8,635 nt of DNA from an uncultured Lachnospiraceae bacterium (GCA_902767195.1 CACXGS010000043.1:1-8635); one strand, 5' to 3'; counted from the stretch's first letter, positions 1-6,425 are shown. Numbers and translations are program-made. The notes: generated by a model from the sequence alone, not told the origin.

Positions 1-698
1 ATAAAGCAGGTTATTAGAGAGGAAACCATAATAAGTATCATCAAACCACGCTTTTGGGTTATGGTATTCCAGCCTTCCCGGAAGCTGTCCGCAAAGCTTT
101 CGGTCCTCTCCAGGGGCTTTGTCGTGATGCTCTTTCTGACGACGGCGGTACATATCATCGTCAGGAAAAATGTGCACAGGTCAATGATCAGAAGAAGCTT
201 CACGTCACTGACCGCCAGCAGGATTCCGGCAATAAGCGGCGAGATCAGATATCTGGCGCTGCCGGCGATGCTCACCATGCCGCTGGCCTTTGAGTATTCT
301 TCTTTGGTCAGAAGATCGGTGACCGTTGCTCTATAGGAAGGTTCTAAAAGCGATGAGAAAAGGGAACTGATGAATACCCCTGCACAGATCTGATACAGCT
401 TTGTGCCGCCCCTCATCATGCAGATTAAAATGTAGAGCAGACCCAGGGCTGACAGTCCGTCCCCTGCCATCATCAGAAGCCTCCGGTCATAACGGTCTGC
501 CAGAACTCCTGCCGGTGCGCTTAGGAGCAGTGTCGGCAGGAAGGCCATCAGGGCAACCAGGGCCATATCAGCGGCACTGCCGGTCTGCCGGAAGACATAG
601 ACTCCAAGGCCGAAACTGCTAAGACCGGACCCTATGGCTGATATCAGTTCACCGCTCCAGAGAAGCAGAAATTTTTTGTAATTCGATGTCTCTTTCAT
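1..698 (-). CDS. MFS transporter, DHA3/MFS_3-like efflux type (3' end outside window)
   Basis: A membrane transporter of the major facilitator superfamily, probably a proton-driven exporter of small toxic compounds. The reading frame is open for 232 codons from the ATG at 698 to the window edge, about half of a normal 400-residue protein. The N-terminus (MKETSNYKKFLLLWSGEL) runs into a first hydrophobic segment at about residues 10-36. The MFS motif A loop follows at residues 64-73 (GVLADRYDRR), between helices 2 and 3. Further hydrophobic stretches give about six helices in the visible half. The style (LISAIGSGLSSFGLGVYVF) resembles DHA3-type drug exporters; this is family knowledge. The gene lies downstream of a TetR regulator on the same strand, with an operator palindrome in its leader, which supports an inducible efflux role. 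The ribosome binding site is mediocre: AAGGA sits almost against the ATG and a second AAAGGA lies about 12 nt upstream. The substrate cannot be read from the sequence. Confidence 0.87.
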   Translation of the reverse strand, partial: MKETSNYKKFLLLWSGELISAIGSGLSSFGLGVYVFRQTGSAADMALVALMAFLPTLLLSAPAGVLADRYDRRLLMMAGDGLSALGLLYILICMMRGGTKLYQICAGVFISSLFSSLLEPSYRATVTDLLTKEEYSKASGMVSIAGSARYLISPLIAGILLAVSDVKLLLIIDLCTFFLTMICTAVVRKSITTKPLERTESFADSFREGWNTITQKRGLMILIMVSSLITCF

Positions 699-746
699 AT
701 CCTTATTTTGTCCTTTTTGAGTATTGGTCTTTCATCTTTTGCTATA

Positions 747-763
747 ACCGACAGATTGTCGGT
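747..763 (-). promoter_or_regulatory. TetR operator palindrome in the MFS leader
   Basis: A perfect inverted repeat, ACCGACA-GAT-TGTCGGT, with 7-bp arms and a 3-bp centre. The same sequence, differing only at one centre base, occurs upstream of the neighbouring tetR gene. The 4 bp on its right-hand side (AATG) are also shared. It lies about 10 bp after the predicted -10 of the MFS gene, where bound repressor would block initiation. Binding by the adjacent TetR protein is inferred from this duplication and position. Confidence 0.75.
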
Positions 764-773
764 AATGGCTTGA

Positions 774-803
774 AATATATGGGACTTACCCTGATAACGG
801 CAA
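774..803 (-). promoter_or_regulatory. Predicted sigma-A-type promoter of the MFS gene
   Basis: On the minus strand, TTGCCG (798-803) and TATATT (774-779) are separated by 18 bp. Transcription would start near 767, just before the operator at 747-763. The -35 element and spacer overlap the hairpin at 781-808. The -35 matches the consensus only partly. Confidence 0.42.
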
Positions 804-808
804 GTCCC
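781..808 (-). terminator. Hairpin after tetR, possible weak intrinsic terminator
   Basis: Arms of 10 nt (GGGACTTGCC and GGTAAGTCCC on the minus strand) flank an 8-nt loop. In minus-strand RNA all ten positions pair, including one G-U wobble. In plus-strand RNA that position is an A-C mismatch, so the structure fits the tetR transcript better. It begins 57 nt after the tetR stop. The sequence after the stem (ATATATTT) is only partly T-rich, so termination is probably incomplete. The element overlaps the predicted MFS promoter. Confidence 0.42.
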
Positions 809-865
809 GTTTCCTTAGTCTTATTATTTCAGTTTGTTTCACAATCTATGGTGCATACGCTGTTA

Positions 866-1510
866 TTATTGGTCGTCCTGTCTGCTGAAGATCCGCATAA
901 TAGTCGCCTCAAGACTACCTTCCCTGGCGCCGAGAATCCTTTCGGTATGGCAGATGAATGCCTGTCTTTTCCTCTCCACCTGGTCCGGATCCGTCCCTGC
1001 AAGAGTGTCAAAGGCGGTGTTGGCATAAGTCATGATCATCTCTGCGGCCTGGGCGGGATACTTCGAATCGAAAATGCCGGTCTCATTCCCCTCCTCCACC
1101 AGGCTGGTGATCAGGGGAACAACGCCATCCATCAACCGCTCCTGCATCTTCTGGTGCAGCAGGGCATTCTGAGGCCGGTGCATCTGCTCCAACACCTCAA
1201 CACCTGCTCCGCTGTTGATATCCAGAGAAATGATCATGGCCGACAGCCGCTCCAACAGAGGAATAGACTGGTCCGATGTGACTGCTCTCGCTCTCCTGAT
1301 GGCCTGCCCTGTCATCCTCTCAACCAGGGCATCAAGAATCTCTTCCTTGGACCCGAAATGATGATAGAGGGTGCCCCGGGCAATCCCGATCTTATGGATG
1401 ATGTCATTGGTGCTGGCGTTATCGAATCCCTTCTCTGCAAACAGCTGCTCTGCCACATCCAGTATCTCGTTTTTTCTTTCTTCCGCAGACTTCACGACTC
1501 TCATTTTCAT
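866..1510 (-). CDS. TetR/AcrR-family transcriptional regulator
   Basis: A 214-residue one-component repressor, a usual length for the family. The N-terminal DNA-binding domain spans about residues 10-58: helix 1 (ERKNEILDVAEQLFAEKGF), then the helix-turn-helix at about 34-53 ending in the hallmark GTLYHHFGSKEEIL. The remaining roughly 155 residues are a diverged helical ligand-binding and dimerisation domain whose ligand cannot be predicted. I chose the ATG at 1510 because AAAGGA lies 5 nt upstream of it. An in-frame ATG at 1558 would place the operator and promoter -10 inside the gene. Matching palindromes upstream of this gene and of the downstream MFS gene imply autorepression and control of the pump, the usual arrangement for TetR-regulated efflux. 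The protein ends in a polar tail (FSRQDDQ). Confidence 0.94.
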   Translation of the reverse strand: MKMRVVKSAEERKNEILDVAEQLFAEKGFDNASTNDIIHKIGIARGTLYHHFGSKEEILDALVERMTGQAIRRARAVTSDQSIPLLERLSAMIISLDINSGAGVEVLEQMHRPQNALLHQKMQERLMDGVVPLITSLVEEGNETGIFDSKYPAQAAEMIMTYANTAFDTLAGTDPDQVERKRQAFICHTERILGAREGSLEATIMRIFSRQDDQ

Positions 1511-1533
1511 AATTCCTTTCGAAAATACAGAGT

Positions 1534-1550
1534 ACCGACAGGTTGTCGGT
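1534..1550 (-). promoter_or_regulatory. TetR operator palindrome upstream of tetR
   Basis: A perfect inverted repeat ACCGACA-GGT-TGTCGGT, identical to the copy at 747-763 except for one centre base. It starts 6 bp after the predicted tetR -10 box and would cover the transcription start, 24 bp before the start codon. The position fits classical autorepression; binding is inferred. Confidence 0.77.
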
Positions 1551-1556
1551 AATGTC

Positions 1557-1585
1557 ATGGTAACACGATTCTTTTATCTTGTCAA
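1557..1585 (-). promoter_or_regulatory. Predicted promoter of tetR
   Basis: On the minus strand a perfect -35 box TTGACA (1580-1585) is followed after 17 bp by TACCAT (1557-1562), which keeps the TA...AT bases of the -10 consensus. Transcription would start near 1550, at the edge of the operator. Confidence 0.6.
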
Positions 1586-1618
1586 ATGATATTTTTCGCA
1601 CTTGGTTTTCTATAGCTC

Positions 1619-1642
1619 TTGACCTTGACCTCGTAGTATAAT
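1619..1642 (+). promoter_or_regulatory. Candidate promoter for the HAD gene (perfect -10, unclear -35)
   Basis: A perfect TATAAT stands at 1637-1642, about 120 bp before the HAD start codon. Directly upstream is a tandem repeat of TTGACC (1619-1624 and 1625-1630), but these lie only 12 and 6 bp from the -10, too close for a standard -35 box. Either the promoter relies mainly on its -10, or the spacer has lost bases. It is the only good -10 box I found ahead of the HAD gene. Confidence 0.35.
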
Positions 1643-1651
1643 AGACCTCAG

Positions 1652-1759
1652 GATGTGAACTACTTCTCGGCAGAAGAATACCACCAGAAATATCTGGATA
1701 AGAACCCGGATGGTTATTGCCACATACCGGATTCATACCTGCACTTAGCAAAGGAATAA
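1652..1759 (+). pseudogene. msrA: 3' remnant of msrA (peptide methionine sulfoxide reductase A)
   Basis: The 35 codons before the TAA at 1757-1759 encode a peptide with the characteristic MsrA C-terminal segment: [14 protein letters not shown] followed by DGYCHIP. In the family this YHQ-x-YL-x-x-NP-x-GYC segment sits close to the end of a protein of roughly 160-200 residues. The rest, including the catalytic GCFW cysteine motif, is absent. The frame meets a TAG stop at 1634-1636, and nothing MsrA-like is visible further upstream. There is no ATG; a GTG at 1655 could at most give a short peptide without the catalytic cysteine. The fragment is therefore a deletion scar. Its last codons supply the AAAGGA ribosome binding site of the following HAD gene, which may explain why they persist. 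Confidence 0.78.
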
Positions 1760-1764
1760 GGACC

Positions 1765-2475
1765 ATGACAGATAAAAAGATAAAAGCCATCCTCTGGGAT
1801 GTGGACGGCACCCTGCTGGATTTTCACGCATCGGAAAGAGCAGCCATCCGGACCCTTTTTCAGGAATTTCATCTCGGAGTCTGTACCGAAGAAATGATTC
1901 TTCGCTACTCCGGGATTAATGACGACCTGTGGAAGCGGCTTGAGAGGGAAGAGGTGTCCAAGAAGGAAGTTCTGATCGGAAGGTTCGAAACATTTTTTAG
2001 TGAGCTGGGACTGGATCCTTCCATCGCGTCGGACTTCAACGAGCAATATCAGCTGAGCCTGGGGGATACCATCGTCTTTCGGGATGACAGCTACCGGATT
2101 GTGGAGTCTCTTAAAGGGAAGGTAAAACAATATGCCGTTTCCAATGGAACCATCGTGGCCCAGACAAAAAAGCTGCGCCTGTCCGGCCTTGGAGAACTGA
2201 TGGACGGGATATTTCTGTCCGAAGATCTCGGGGTGGAGAAGCCCAATATCGGCTTTTTTGAAAAGGTTTTCCAGAGCATTCCCGGATTCGACAAAGGAGA
2301 AATCATGATTGTCGGCGATTCCCTGACCAGTGATATTCTGGGAGGAAACAATGCGGGCATCATCACTTGCTGGTACAACCCGGCTCATCTGCCGGCAGAC
2401 AGCCGCTATAAGATAGATGTTGAGATCGACAATCTTCAGAAAGTATATCAGCTGCCACTTGGCAGTGACAGCTGA
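1765..2475 (+). CDS. yjjG: HAD-superfamily nucleotidase, YjjG/YfnB type
   Basis: A cytoplasmic 236-residue Mg-dependent phosphatase. YjjG proteins dephosphorylate nucleoside monophosphates and are linked to removal of non-canonical pyrimidine nucleotides (family knowledge). All four HAD motifs are visible: motif I DVDGT at 12-16 (nucleophile D12, acid D14), motif II SNG at 126-128, motif III K159 in VEKPN, and motif IV GDSLTSD at 184-190. The helical cap at about 20-100 holds the YjjG-like stretch INDDLWKRLE, and TCWYNP at 201-206 is also typical of this subgroup. The ATG at 1765 has AAAGGA 9 nt upstream, inside the msrA remnant. An in-frame ATG at 1717 would overlap that remnant and add residues ahead of the usual N-terminus. 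The stop lies 11 bp from the stop of the convergent CotH gene. Subfamily assignment is good; exact substrate is not certain. Confidence 0.95.
   Translation: MTDKKIKAILWDVDGTLLDFHASERAAIRTLFQEFHLGVCTEEMILRYSGINDDLWKRLEREEVSKKEVLIGRFETFFSELGLDPSIASDFNEQYQLSLGDTIVFRDDSYRIVESLKGKVKQYAVSNGTIVAQTKKLRLSGLGELMDGIFLSEDLGVEKPNIGFFEKVFQSIPGFDKGEIMIVGDSLTSDILGGNNAGIITCWYNPAHLPADSRYKIDVEIDNLQKVYQLPLGSDS
2448..2475. terminator. Imperfect hairpin at the end of the HAD gene
   Basis: Outer arms TCAGC (2448-2452) and GCTGA (2471-2475) enclose an inner TGCC/GGCA stem with a 6-nt bulge on one side. It lies at the junction of two convergent genes and could slow transcription from either side. It is not followed by a clean T-run, so I regard it as weak. 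Confidence 0.22.
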
Positions 2476-2486
2476 CAGGTTCTTCT

Positions 2487-5300
2487 TTATCTGGTTTTTA
2501 CTTTCTTCACCGGGGACCACTTGCTCTTATAGGGAACGCCGCGTACATATTGGAATGTGCGGATCCGGACATAGTATGTCTTTTTCCTCTTCAGCCCGGT
2601 GACCTTCTTTAAAATACGCTTAAATCCTTTGATCTTCAAAGTCTTTACATTTTTGGTGAATGACTTATCGGTGGCGAACTGCAGCTGATAGCCATCGATT
2701 CTCTTAGAGGGCATCTTCTTTGACTGCCTCTTCCATTTGACGACAATGGCTCGTCCTTTCCTTTTCAGCCTAACCAGCTTAGTCCCCCGGGGAACAATCT
2801 TATAATATGCCTTGGTCTTTCCTTTATAGTCCCCTTTTCCGGTGAGGGTTACCTTATAGGTCCCGATCTTTCTGGAGGATTTATTGGACCACTTGTAAGT
2901 ATAATCTACTCCACCAATCAGCACCTCTCCTCCGACCTTTCGGATGACCGGTTTTTGTACCTTTCCATTATAGGTGAATACTTTTTTTGACAAGCGGACT
3001 TTGGCGTTCTTAATGCTGGCTGCCGGCGTGTCATCGATTACCGTGACATCAAATGATGTCTTGAGGGATATTGTGTCATCGAGGTCCATGGCAGTAACCG
3101 TAACATGCACTTTCCCCGCTTCCAGACCGGTGATAACATCGATGGAGTCGGGGTGGAACTCAATGATGGAGTCGTTGTCCGGTTCCATAATGTAGTACAT
3201 CATCTTCAGTGGTTTTCCTTCCGGCTGAAGCTTGACAGGAACCTGAATCGTCTCGCCTTTACGGATGGTAAAGGATGAGGGTTCCACACTGATACTATTG
3301 GCAAATACAGGATCGATCCCGTCTTCTGCATCATAAACATGGAGATGGAGGGTTTTACTCAGTCCGTTCCAGACACTTACCGTAATGTCTACATCTCCGA
3401 CTCCTTTGATTACAGGATCGTCGTTTTTATCAAAATACAATATATTCTCATCGGAAGATGTCCAGCGGATTCTGCCGACATCAGCATCTTCCGGAAGGAC
3501 GACCACCTGGGTGGTGGAGAAATAATGCATTTCACCTTCTTCGGGAGAGAATGGAGCCCAATCCTCGTATAAGGAAAGGAAGAGCCCTGTCGGTGCCTTG
3601 GCCTCGCTCTCCTTTTTGTAGACCGGAACAAAGGTCATATCCCCCTCAATCCGGCACTCTGAATGCTTAGTGCCCGTTACTTTATCCTTCCATCCCATGA
3701 AAATATATCCCGGTTTATCCGGACCAGCCGGCCCTTCACCATAAGCTGAAGATCCTTTGACGTTATATGTTTCGTACACCTGGCCGTCATCCGTCAGGTA
3801 AGTGAGGGTGCTGTACACTTCTCCGATACGATCCAGGTTATCGTCGATCCAGGCAACCCGTTTATTGATCCAGTTTCTTAATCCTTCTATTCCTTCACTA
3901 TAATTTTCATTGATAAGCAGTGCGTCATAGGTGTCAGGCCACCTTCGTACATCCGCTGCTCTGGAAGCGGCAACCTCCCGGGAATATCTGTTCAGAATGC
4001 CGGAATCTGTCTTCTCCGTAATCTTAAGGAGAGCATTTCTGACACCATTCTCATCCTGCCAGTGTTCTTTAAGGATACGGACAAACTCCGGATCTTTTTC
4101 TCTGAGTTTATCGATCCATGGCATAGATGTGTTATTAAAACCTTTTGGGAATCCCGGTTCACGATCGATATTGATATACCAGGCAATGTCAAAATCCCAA
4201 AGCGGCCCCCAGCAAAGCTTCCCGTTCCTGGGTTTATACAGGTAAGTGCTTCCGGTTTCAAATGCATCGGTATTGTAAGAGAACTCCTGCACCCACCAGT
4301 AATCCGCCATGGAATCAAGATCCATTTTTGCGGCAATCTGATCATGAATCTCCGGCGTGATCTCTTCCGATCCCATAATCAGCTGATCCAGACTGTTGGT
4401 ATAATTGCGGATATACTCCCGCTGGGCCTGCCTGCCCGCAGACAGATTCTCATCGGGAAATTCCGGATCGTCGTTGGTAATCCTCACTCCGGAGGGCGTC
4501 CTGAAGAAGGAAGAGGCGGGAACCTTATCCTGGTCCTGTATCGCTGAGTATATGGCAAGCAGGTATCCGCCGGTGATATCCGGTTCCGTTTCGTCCTTCT
4601 TTTTAAGGCTGTCGATAGCGACCCTGTCAGGACCGATCTCCACCGTCTCACTGAGGCAATAGCTTCCCAGATAGTCCCTGCTGACTTCCTGCTCAACGCC
4701 GTTTTCGTCTTTCTTCAGACCGATCATCACAAAATCAACCGGTATCATCTGGGGAGTATAGGGAAGCCCTATTTTATTCCCTAACCAAAATGTAATCCGG
4801 TTTCTTATCAGCAGATCATCCATGGCATGGGCCATCAATGCCCAGTTCTTGGCTGCTCCCATCCCGAATAAATCCTGGGCCGTATTAAAATGAATCTTAT
4901 AAGGCTTTTTTTCTTCCGTCCAGGTAGAATTCCCTCTGCCGCGGATATAGCCAAGGTCCACCCGACCCGAAGCTGGTATAACGGATCCAAATTCCCCGAC
5001 ATACCCTTCCGGGACACGAATCTCGATTTGTCCCAAAGCACGGACCTTATGGTTCTTACTTGCATTCATCTCCTGGATGTTGCCGTAAACATTGTCGGGA
5101 TCATTTGCCTGAGCTGCCTCGATATCCCCCGGCGTTTCATTGACATAAACAATCACGAGCGGAATCCCGTGCTGCGGAATCAGAGGAACATCATCCCCGG
5201 CCCGGGAATGTAAAGGCGTGAAGGCAAAAGCCATCATCGCCAGCAAACATGGCAGAATCAGGAATCTGACTCTTTTCATAAAATTGTTGACACCCTGCAT
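2487..5300 (-). CDS. Secreted CotH-kinase-family protein with InlB repeat, Ig-like and FN3-like domains
   Basis: A 937-residue exported protein. Residues 1-34 form a signal peptide (basic n-region, hydrophobic core, likely cleavage near HSRA-G). A CotH kinase domain spans about 45-490, with GRGNSTW (121-127), KPYKIHF (132-138), N343-x-D345 and WGPLWDFDIAW (364-374); the DFD resembles the metal-binding acids of these atypical protein kinases. An InlB B-type repeat follows at about 497-563 (GYIFMGW 531-537), then two Ig-like (Big_2-type) domains at about 567-656 and 665-755, a YDG/MBG-like module at about 762-836 (FTYNGKVQKPVI) and a fibronectin-III-like domain at about 838-937. The last 100 residues contain 36 Lys/Arg and only 2 acidic residues. 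No LPxTG motif or final membrane helix is seen, so anchoring may be by charge. The ATG at 5300 follows a G-rich ribosome binding site; a second ATG at 5279 would leave a shorter signal peptide. Spore-coat CotH proteins phosphorylate partner proteins; the target here is unknown. Confidence 0.93.
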   Translation of the reverse strand: MQGVNNFMKRVRFLILPCLLAMMAFAFTPLHSRAGDDVPLIPQHGIPLVIVYVNETPGDIEAAQANDPDNVYGNIQEMNASKNHKVRALGQIEIRVPEGYVGEFGSVIPASGRVDLGYIRGRGNSTWTEEKKPYKIHFNTAQDLFGMGAAKNWALMAHAMDDLLIRNRITFWLGNKIGLPYTPQMIPVDFVMIGLKKDENGVEQEVSRDYLGSYCLSETVEIGPDRVAIDSLKKKDETEPDITGGYLLAIYSAIQDQDKVPASSFFRTPSGVRITNDDPEFPDENLSAGRQAQREYIRNYTNSLDQLIMGSEEITPEIHDQIAAKMDLDSMADYWWVQEFSYNTDAFETGSTYLYKPRNGKLCWGPLWDFDIAWYINIDREPGFPKGFNNTSMPWIDKLREKDPEFVRILKEHWQDENGVRNALLKITEKTDSGILNRYSREVAASRAADVRRWPDTYDALLINENYSEGIEGLRNWINKRVAWIDDNLDRIGEVYSTLTYLTDDGQVYETYNVKGSSAYGEGPAGPDKPGYIFMGWKDKVTGTKHSECRIEGDMTFVPVYKKESEAKAPTGLFLSLYEDWAPFSPEEGEMHYFSTTQVVVLPEDADVGRIRWTSSDENILYFDKNDDPVIKGVGDVDITVSVWNGLSKTLHLHVYDAEDGIDPVFANSISVEPSSFTIRKGETIQVPVKLQPEGKPLKMMYYIMEPDNDSIIEFHPDSIDVITGLEAGKVHVTVTAMDLDDTISLKTSFDVTVIDDTPAASIKNAKVRLSKKVFTYNGKVQKPVIRKVGGEVLIGGVDYTYKWSNKSSRKIGTYKVTLTGKGDYKGKTKAYYKIVPRGTKLVRLKRKGRAIVVKWKRQSKKMPSKRIDGYQLQFATDKSFTKNVKTLKIKGFKRILKKVTGLKRKKTYYVRIRTFQYVRGVPYKSKWSPVKKVKTR

Positions 5301-5332
5301 AACCTTCCCCCCTTCATAACCGGCTTAAGACT

Positions 5333-5656
5333 CTATAGCAGCTGGTCGTATTTGGCTGCGCTTCCCTTTGCCTTCTCCACCGGATATTTCTCTTCATTTT
5401 TCGTCATCTTGTCATTAATGATCTCATCCTCGTCCAGTTCCAGACTATCCAGCATGTTCCGGCAGTAAACCATAACATCCGCCAGTTCCTCCTTTACATG
5501 CTCCAGGTCAAAGTCTGTATCACTCCACTGGAAGCATTCCAGAAGTTCATTTGCCTCAATGGAAATGGACTTGGCCAGATTGGCGGGAGTATGATACTGC
5601 TCCCAGTCCCGGTCTGAGACGAATCGCCGTATTCTGTCTATCGTGTACTGTTTCAT
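5333..5656 (-). CDS. MazG-like nucleotide pyrophosphohydrolase (dCTPase/RS21-C6 type)
   Basis: A 107-residue all-alpha cytoplasmic enzyme of the single-domain MazG-like family, which hydrolyses (d)NTPs to monophosphates plus pyrophosphate and clears damaged or surplus nucleotides (family knowledge). The Mg-binding signature is complete: E34-x-x-E37 in SIEANELLE and E57-x-x-D60 in EELADV. The family's C-terminal pattern KYPVEKAKGSAAKY is also present, and the length is normal for the short class. The ATG at 5656 has only a weak upstream site (AGG followed by 9 nt). The stop lies 32 bp before the CotH start with no hairpin between them, so the two genes are probably co-transcribed. That link is odd because one product is cytoplasmic and the other secreted. 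The preferred nucleotide cannot be read from the sequence. Confidence 0.93.
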   Translation of the reverse strand: MKQYTIDRIRRFVSDRDWEQYHTPANLAKSISIEANELLECFQWSDTDFDLEHVKEELADVMVYCRNMLDSLELDEDEIINDKMTKNEEKYPVEKAKGSAAKYDQLL

Positions 5657-5691
5657 GTGTATATACCTGTTTCCTTTGATGTGAGCGAGTC

Positions 5692-5722
5692 TTGAATATT
5701 TTTGATTATATCATAATATAAA
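5692..5722. promoter_or_regulatory. AT-rich divergent promoter region between mazG-like and ygjP-like genes
   Basis: The 177-bp divergent gap (5657-5833) must hold promoters for both directions. For the minus strand there is a perfect TATAAT at 5705-5710 with no clear -35. For the plus strand TTGAAT at 5692-5697 could pair with TATAAA at 5717-5722 (19 bp) or TAATAT at 5714-5719 (16 bp). The two promoters would overlap, so they may compete. Confidence 0.32.
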
Positions 5723-5764
5723 GGGTAAATGCTATCATGGATTGGCCGAGTATGATATGATTAA

Positions 5765-5790
5765 GGAGGCGTCGCTATTGCGGCGCCTCC
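5765..5790 (+). other. Strong RNA hairpin in the leader of the ygjP-like gene
   Basis: GGAGGCGTCGC (5765-5775) and GCGGCGCCTCC (5780-5790) form an 11-bp stem with a TATT tetraloop. All positions pair in plus-strand RNA, including one U-G wobble; on the minus strand that position is a C-A mismatch. No T-run follows on either side, and no gene ends here, so it is not an ordinary terminator. The left arm contains most of a consensus Shine-Dalgarno sequence (AAGGAGG, 5763-5769). It lies 43 nt before the ygjP-like start codon and may control its translation or mRNA stability; that function is inferred. Confidence 0.55.
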
Positions 5791-5833
5791 GATCCATTCA
5801 TGACTTATCTTTATACAAAGACAGGAAAATATA

Positions 5834-6409
5834 ATGATTAATGAATATAGAATTCTATACGATACAAATGAACTCCCGGTGCAGGTCATTCGCTCCAAAA
5901 GAAAAACCATGGCAGTTCAGGTTACTACTGACTGCAAGGTGATCGTTAGAGTACCTTTCGGAGTCTCTGACAGAAATATCCAGGACTTCATTACCAGGCA
6001 CAGGGGTTGGATCGTTCAAAAATATATGGAGGCCTCTGTCAGAAAGAACCAAAGTCAGCAATCGGATATTCCTCTTTACGAGAGCCTCGATTCCAGGACA
6101 AAAAAGCGAATCAAAGAAACCATCACAGAAAAAGTCCGCGATTACTCACAGATTATGGGAGTGACGGTGGGAAGGGTCTCGATTCGTAATCAGAAAACCC
6201 GCTGGGGCAGCTGCAGCAGCAAAGGTAATGTGAATTTCAATTACCGTCTTTACTACATGCCGGAGTCTCTCCTTAACTATGTGGTCATCCATGAACTTGC
6301 TCATCGTAAGCATATGAACCACTCTCCAAGATTCTGGGAGGAAGTGTCAAAATACTGTCCGGACTACAGGGAATGCAGGAAGCAGCTCCGTGATTATCCT
6401 CTGCGGTGA
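5834..6409 (+). CDS. YgjP-like metal-dependent hydrolase (DUF45, SprT-like zinc fold)
   Basis: A 191-residue soluble protein of the YgjP/DUF45 family. The N-terminal part (about 1-65) carries the family's beta-rich start with RSKRKTMAVQV and the segment DFITRHRGWIVQKY. The C-terminal part holds TRWGSCSSKGNVNFNYRL (about 122-139) and the zinc site HELAH (153-157) with a third ligand H163 in MNHSPRFWEE. The length is slightly shorter than the usual 220-240 residues. These proteins are commonly annotated as M48-type metallopeptidases; the E. coli member has been annotated as a UTP pyrophosphatase, so peptidase activity should not be assumed. The ATG at 5834 follows CAGGA with about 8 nt spacing. 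Upstream is a divergent MazG-like gene and a strong leader hairpin; downstream, 16 bp away, the deoxyribosyltransferase gene converges. Confidence 0.95.
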   Translation: MINEYRILYDTNELPVQVIRSKRKTMAVQVTTDCKVIVRVPFGVSDRNIQDFITRHRGWIVQKYMEASVRKNQSQQSDIPLYESLDSRTKKRIKETITEKVRDYSQIMGVTVGRVSIRNQKTRWGSCSSKGNVNFNYRLYYMPESLLNYVVIHELAHRKHMNHSPRFWEEVSKYCPDYRECRKQLRDYPLR

Positions 6410-6425
6410 GTGCATGTTCAGCTGA

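Noticed and set aside
686..1552. Long plus-strand reading frame of 288 codons
   Set aside because: It lies antisense to tetR and runs through both operators. It shows no recognisable domain, while the opposite strand encodes a clear TetR protein.
1511..1558. Upstream in-frame ATG extending TetR by 16 residues
   Set aside because: The extension would contain the operator and overlap the promoter -10, and the ATG at 1510 has a much better ribosome binding site.
1714..2520. Long minus-strand reading frame of 268 codons
   Set aside because: It is antisense to the HAD gene, whose four motifs are intact, and its translation has no recognisable domain.
2487..2789. Lys-rich C-terminus of the CotH protein as a frameshift artefact
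   Set aside because: The segment keeps FN3-like features (WKRQ, GYQLQFATDKSF, YYVRIRTF), so it is a real domain with biased composition.
5705..5720. AT-rich palindromic stretch (TGATTATATCA) as an operator
   Set aside because: Such short AT-rich dyads are expected by chance in a promoter region and there is no second copy or nearby regulator.
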